Part shown: positions 61,304-64,000 of the stretch, one piece after another
Position numbering within the stretch: the first letter of the stretch is position 1
How the letters are laid out: each line of letters opens with the position of its first letter
Assembly: GCA_013824015.1 (NCBI GenBank)
Contig: PNNC01000205.1
Span: 1-64,000, forward strand
DNA from: Polaromonas sp.
GTDB lineage: Bacteria; Pseudomonadota; Gammaproteobacteria; Burkholderiales; Burkholderiaceae_C
Reading direction: 5' to 3'
DNA: 64,000 nt
Notes under the pieces: model-generated
The model's database searches: none
What the model was told of the DNA's origin: nothing
What the model saw: the letters and a program-made list of their open reading frames with translations, nothing else
Position numbers and translations under genes: made by a program

Positions 61304-61747
61304 GTGACGGCGAAACCGGCCCCGGCCGAGACCATGCCGCACATCCTGAACCACTGCCGCACGATCGCGGTGGTGGGCCTGTCGGATCAGCCGCACCGCC
61401 CCAGCTTCGATGTGGCGCGTTACATGCAGGCCCAGGGCTACCGCATCATCCCCATCAATCCCAACGTGAGCGCGGTGCTCGGTCAAAAGGCCTATGGCTC
61501 ACTGACAGAAGCCGCGAAACACGAAAAAATCGACCTGGTGAACTGCTTTCGCAACAGCCCGGACATCCCGCCGCTGGTCGATGAAGCCATCGCCATCGGC
61601 GCGCAGGCGGTGTGGATGCAGCTCGGCATTTCCCACCCGGAGGCGGCCGCCAGGGCGCAGGCGGCGGGCCTGCTGGTGGTGCAGGACCATTGCATCAAGA
61701 TCGACCACCGGGTGCTGATGTCGCGCGGCCTGCTGACCCGGCCCTGA
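61304..61747 (+). CDS. CoA-binding-domain protein, YccU-like
   Basis: 147 aa from a GTG at 61304, 2 bp after the redoxin stop. Rossmann fold: TIAVVGLSDQPHRPSFDVAR, YMQAQGYRIIPINPNV, IDLVNCFRNSPDIPPLVDEA and AVWMQLGISHPEAAARAQAA, then LLVVQDHCIKIDHRVL. Resembles succinyl-CoA ligase alpha N-domain; a stand-alone CoA binder of unknown role. Likely co-transcribed with the redoxin. Confidence 0.9.
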   Translation: MTAKPAPAETMPHILNHCRTIAVVGLSDQPHRPSFDVARYMQAQGYRIIPINPNVSAVLGQKAYGSLTEAAKHEKIDLVNCFRNSPDIPPLVDEAIAIGAQAVWMQLGISHPEAAARAQAAGLLVVQDHCIKIDHRVLMSRGLLTRP

Positions 61748-61802
61748 GTTCCGCCATGGCCGAAGTGCTTGCGTGGGCAGGCTTCTTCGGGATAATCGCC
61801 GC

Positions 61803-62558
61803 ATGCCCCCGCGCCGGCCCTTTCTTCACCCTGTGCTTTCCGCCGCCGTCTGCATGCTGGCCTGGCTGCTGGGCGGCTGTTCGACGCAGGGGCCGGCGGC
61901 GGTGCACCGCGGCGAGACCCCCGTCGCGCCGCTGACCTCCAGCGAGCTCGCGCAGTCAGACCTCAACCGCATGGCCACGCTGGGCATGCGCGACAACCTG
62001 GACAGCCTGTACCGCCTGCTCGACAAGCTCTACCGGCGCAATCCGGCCGAGTGGCGCAAGGGCGGCAACAGCAGCCGCGAGGCCGCCATACAACGCGTGC
62101 GCAGCGCCATCGAAAACCGCACGCCCTGGCCCGAATTGCAGGGCAAACGCGATATTGCGGCGCTGTCGCTGGCGCTCAGCCCCGACTTCCGCGGTGACCG
62201 CGTCGCTGCCTTTGTGGTTGCCAGCGCCGACATGCTGATCACCGCGCACGACGGCAAAACCACCTTCTACCTGGTCGATGGCCTGGACGCCCAGCACATC
62301 TACAACGCCGCGCGCAATGTCGAGTCCGCGGTCTGGCTGCTGGCCACGCGCCGCAGTGCGGCCGGGCAGCCCCTGCTGCTGGCCGATGAACTCTCCGAGC
62401 GCGAGCGCAACCTGAGCTTCGAGCGCGAGTTTGGCAAGATCGTCGGCCGTCTCGACCTGCTGTCCGGCGTGCTGACCGAAAAATACCGCCGCGCCGTGAT
62501 CACCTATGTGCAGAACCTGGCAGGCGCGTCGTTTCTGCAGTTTTTGCCGGTCAGGTAG
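61803..62558 (+). CDS. Conserved lipoprotein, 251 aa
   Basis: Lipobox LGGC (Cys about 24) after a short basic N terminus. Helical mature part: DLNRMATLGMRDNLDSLYRL, LDKLYRRNPAEWRKGGNSSR, DFRGDRVAAFVVASADMLIT, IYNAARNVESAVWLLATRRS and FEREFGKIVGRLDLLSGVLT. It looks like a conserved beta-proteobacterial lipoprotein family of unknown role. GATAAT (61791-61796) ends 6 bp before the ATG, with TTGCGT 16 bp upstream, so the mRNA is probably leaderless. Confidence 0.8.
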   Translation: MPPRRPFLHPVLSAAVCMLAWLLGGCSTQGPAAVHRGETPVAPLTSSELAQSDLNRMATLGMRDNLDSLYRLLDKLYRRNPAEWRKGGNSSREAAIQRVRSAIENRTPWPELQGKRDIAALSLALSPDFRGDRVAAFVVASADMLITAHDGKTTFYLVDGLDAQHIYNAARNVESAVWLLATRRSAAGQPLLLADELSERERNLSFEREFGKIVGRLDLLSGVLTEKYRRAVITYVQNLAGASFLQFLPVR

Positions 62559-62572
62559 ACCCCCCGCAAAAA

Positions 62573-62641
62573 TGGCCCTCACGGTCGTTCACTTCGTGTA
62601 ACTCCCTGCCCCCCGCGGGGGCCGCTGCGCCTGCGGACTGG
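62573..62641. repeat. Single copy related to repeat B
   Basis: CACGGTCGTTCACTTCGTGT, AACTCCCTGCCCCCCGCGGG: the same design as the tandem unit at 22855 (gttcg..., ctccctgcccccc/ggggg hairpin), but diverged. It lies between the lipoprotein gene and hemE. Confidence 0.6.
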
Positions 62642-62735
62642 CGGAGCCAGATCCGCGGCCCCTGCTTGAATGAAGAGCGGCCGCTGCATTCGGCCCGCGC
62701 AGCAGAAAGATTCACGGCTCTGAGACAATGCAAAG

Positions 62736-63836
62736 ATGTTTGCACCCCTCCAAAACGACAATTTCCTGCGCGCCTGCCTGCGCCAGGCCACCGACTACAC
62801 CCCCGTCTGGCTGATGCGCCAGGCCGGACGTTATTTGCCCGAGTACCGCGCCAGCCGCGCCAAGGCGGGCAGCTTCATGGGTCTGGCGACCTCGCCTGAC
62901 TACGCCACCGAAGTCACCTTGCAGCCGCTGGAGCGTTACCCGCTGGATGCGGCCATCCTGTTTTCCGACATCCTGACGGTGCCCGACGCGATGGGCCTGG
63001 GCCTGTCGTTTGCGCTGGGCGAAGGTCCGCGTTTTGCGACGCCGGTGCGCGACGAGGCGGCCGTGGCAAAACTCGAAGTCCCGGACATGGAAAAACTGCG
63101 TTACGTCTTCAACGCCGTCACCTCCATCCGCAAGGCGCTCAACGGCCGGGTGCCGCTGATCGGCTTTTCTGGCAGCCCCTGGACGCTGGCCTGCTACATG
63201 GTCGAAGGCACAGGCTCCGACGACTACCGCCTGGTCAAGACCATGCTGTACCAGCGCCCGGACCTGATGCACAAGATGCTGGCGATCAATGCCGACGCGG
63301 TGGCGGCCTACCTGAACGCGCAAATCGAGGCCGGCGCCCAGGCCGTGATGATTTTCGACAGCTGGGGCGGGGTGCTGGCCGACGCGGCCTTCCAGAGCTT
63401 CAGCCTGGCCTACACCCAGCGCGTGCTGAGCCAGCTCAAGCGCAGCCATGAGGGCGTGATCATTCCGCGGCTGGTCTTCACCAAGGGCGGCGGTCTGTGG
63501 CTGGAGCAGATGGCCCGGCTCGACTGCGAGGTGCTGGGCCTGGACTGGACCGTGAACCTCGGCCAGGCGCGGGCACGCGTGGGCGATCGCATGGCGCTGC
63601 AGGGCAACCTGGACCCGAACGTGCTGTTCGCCCAGCCGGCGCAGATAGAGAAAGAAGTGGCCGCGGTGCTGGACAGCTTCGGCCAGCCGCATGTGGACCT
63701 GCACAGCAACGGCCCGACCCACATCTTCAACCTGGGGCACGGCATCAGCCAGCACACACCGCCCGAAAGTGTCGAAGTGCTGGTGCGGGCGGTCCACGCC
63801 CATTCCCGCAGGATGCGTACCGGCACGCCGCATTAA
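62736..63836 (+). CDS. hemE: Uroporphyrinogen decarboxylase
   Basis: 366 aa. TIM barrel with the substrate-binding [63 protein letters not shown] and [16 protein letters not shown]. It decarboxylates four acetate side chains to give coproporphyrinogen III in haem synthesis. GACAAT (62724-62729) lies 6 bp before the ATG and no ribosome site is seen. Confidence 0.98.
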   Translation: MFAPLQNDNFLRACLRQATDYTPVWLMRQAGRYLPEYRASRAKAGSFMGLATSPDYATEVTLQPLERYPLDAAILFSDILTVPDAMGLGLSFALGEGPRFATPVRDEAAVAKLEVPDMEKLRYVFNAVTSIRKALNGRVPLIGFSGSPWTLACYMVEGTGSDDYRLVKTMLYQRPDLMHKMLAINADAVAAYLNAQIEAGAQAVMIFDSWGGVLADAAFQSFSLAYTQRVLSQLKRSHEGVIIPRLVFTKGGGLWLEQMARLDCEVLGLDWTVNLGQARARVGDRMALQGNLDPNVLFAQPAQIEKEVAAVLDSFGQPHVDLHSNGPTHIFNLGHGISQHTPPESVEVLVRAVHAHSRRMRTGTPH

Positions 63837-64000
63837 GCGCGTTTTTGCATTGCCGATAACACAAAACCAGGCTCCGGAGGCAAGACTTATTCACAAAATT
63901 CGTGCTGCGGTGCGACATGACCGGGGTCAAGAAGCTAGTTTCGCTATCAAACCCATAGCGCCGCTAAGTCCTTGATTCATATAGCTTCTTCAAATTGCTT
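63837..64000. other. Intergenic end of window with repeat A
   Basis: No ORF. From 63943 it carries the 17-mer GCTATCAAACCCATAGC (to 63959) of repeat A, followed by a variant tail and AT-rich sequence. No terminator for hemE is seen before the window ends. Confidence 0.65.
63943..63985 (+). repeat. Dispersed repeat A at the right edge
   Basis: 17-mer GCTATCAAACCCATAGC with perfect GCTAT/ATAGC arms, then GCCGCTAAGTCCTTGATTCA; the usual GGGCTGG tail is lost. Confidence 0.65.

Noticed and set aside
63887-63895. TTATTCACA, one mismatch from a DnaA box
   Set aside because: A single site without a cluster, AT-rich unwinding region or dnaA/dnaN neighbours does not indicate an origin.

Overview
The window is high-GC, tightly packed DNA from a betaproteobacterium of the Burkholderiales, most likely family Comamonadaceae (Polaromonas, Rhodoferax or Variovorax-like). 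This is inferred from gene content and order (atpIBEFHAGDC, dat-ybeD-lipB-lipA, pilT-pilU, rsmI/yraN-diaA-dolP, putA beside an Lrp regulator, two-haem cytochrome c5, LemA-TPM-TPM) and from short dispersed repeats that I associate with this family. No rRNA, CRISPR array, integrase or transposase was seen. There is one tRNA, tRNA-Arg(CCG).

Layout. 1-362 is the start of a bactofilin gene. 1378-8038 (minus) is a seven-gene, translationally coupled operon that looks like a small synthase-dependent exopolysaccharide system: a 97-aa leader protein, WecB epimerase, a membrane GT2 synthase, a membrane-anchored bactofilin-like beta-helix protein, a periplasmic six-hairpin (glycosidase-like) protein, a YaiO outer-membrane barrel and a polytopic membrane protein. 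Next to it (8590-13258, plus) lie two tandem Crp-like regulators and a PAS-GGDEF-EAL c-di-GMP enzyme. The same 13-bp palindrome sits upstream of each regulator gene.

13273-18763 holds putA with its divergent Lrp-type regulator, an orphan ABC substrate-binding protein and a DUF3617 protein. 18910-22853 holds yggS, the twitching ATPases pilT and pilU, and a beta-hydroxyacid dehydrogenase. 23101-26023 is the dolP-diaA-yraN cluster divergent from rsmI. 26037-34536 is mixed housekeeping, including the tRNA, cytochrome c5, a YheT hydrolase with a probable CTG start, and lemA with two TPM-domain genes.

34617-38068 carries pdeM and an Lhr-like helicase, and 38223-45444 the complete F1Fo ATP synthase operon with a good promoter and terminator. 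45685-50705 contains small membrane proteins, a D-amino-acid aminotransferase, ybeD, lipB, lipA and an EamA transporter. 51291-54243 is a Cpx-like set (Spy/CpxP lipoprotein, DUF4260, OmpR-type regulator, histidine kinase). The right end holds a Tat-exported amidohydrolase, a B12-radical SAM protein, AlaX, DUF167, a DsbD/ScsB reductase with a redoxin, a CoA-binding protein, a lipoprotein and hemE.

Two observations stand out. One is the compact exopolysaccharide operon with a bactofilin-like scaffold and a nearby c-di-GMP/Crp module. The other is a roughly 45-60 bp repeat, headed by a 17-bp near-palindrome (GCTAT-N7-ATAGC), found nine or ten times here. Several copies lie in frame inside genes (putA, the dehydrogenase, dsbD twice, yggS), and one supplies the stop codon of the histidine kinase.
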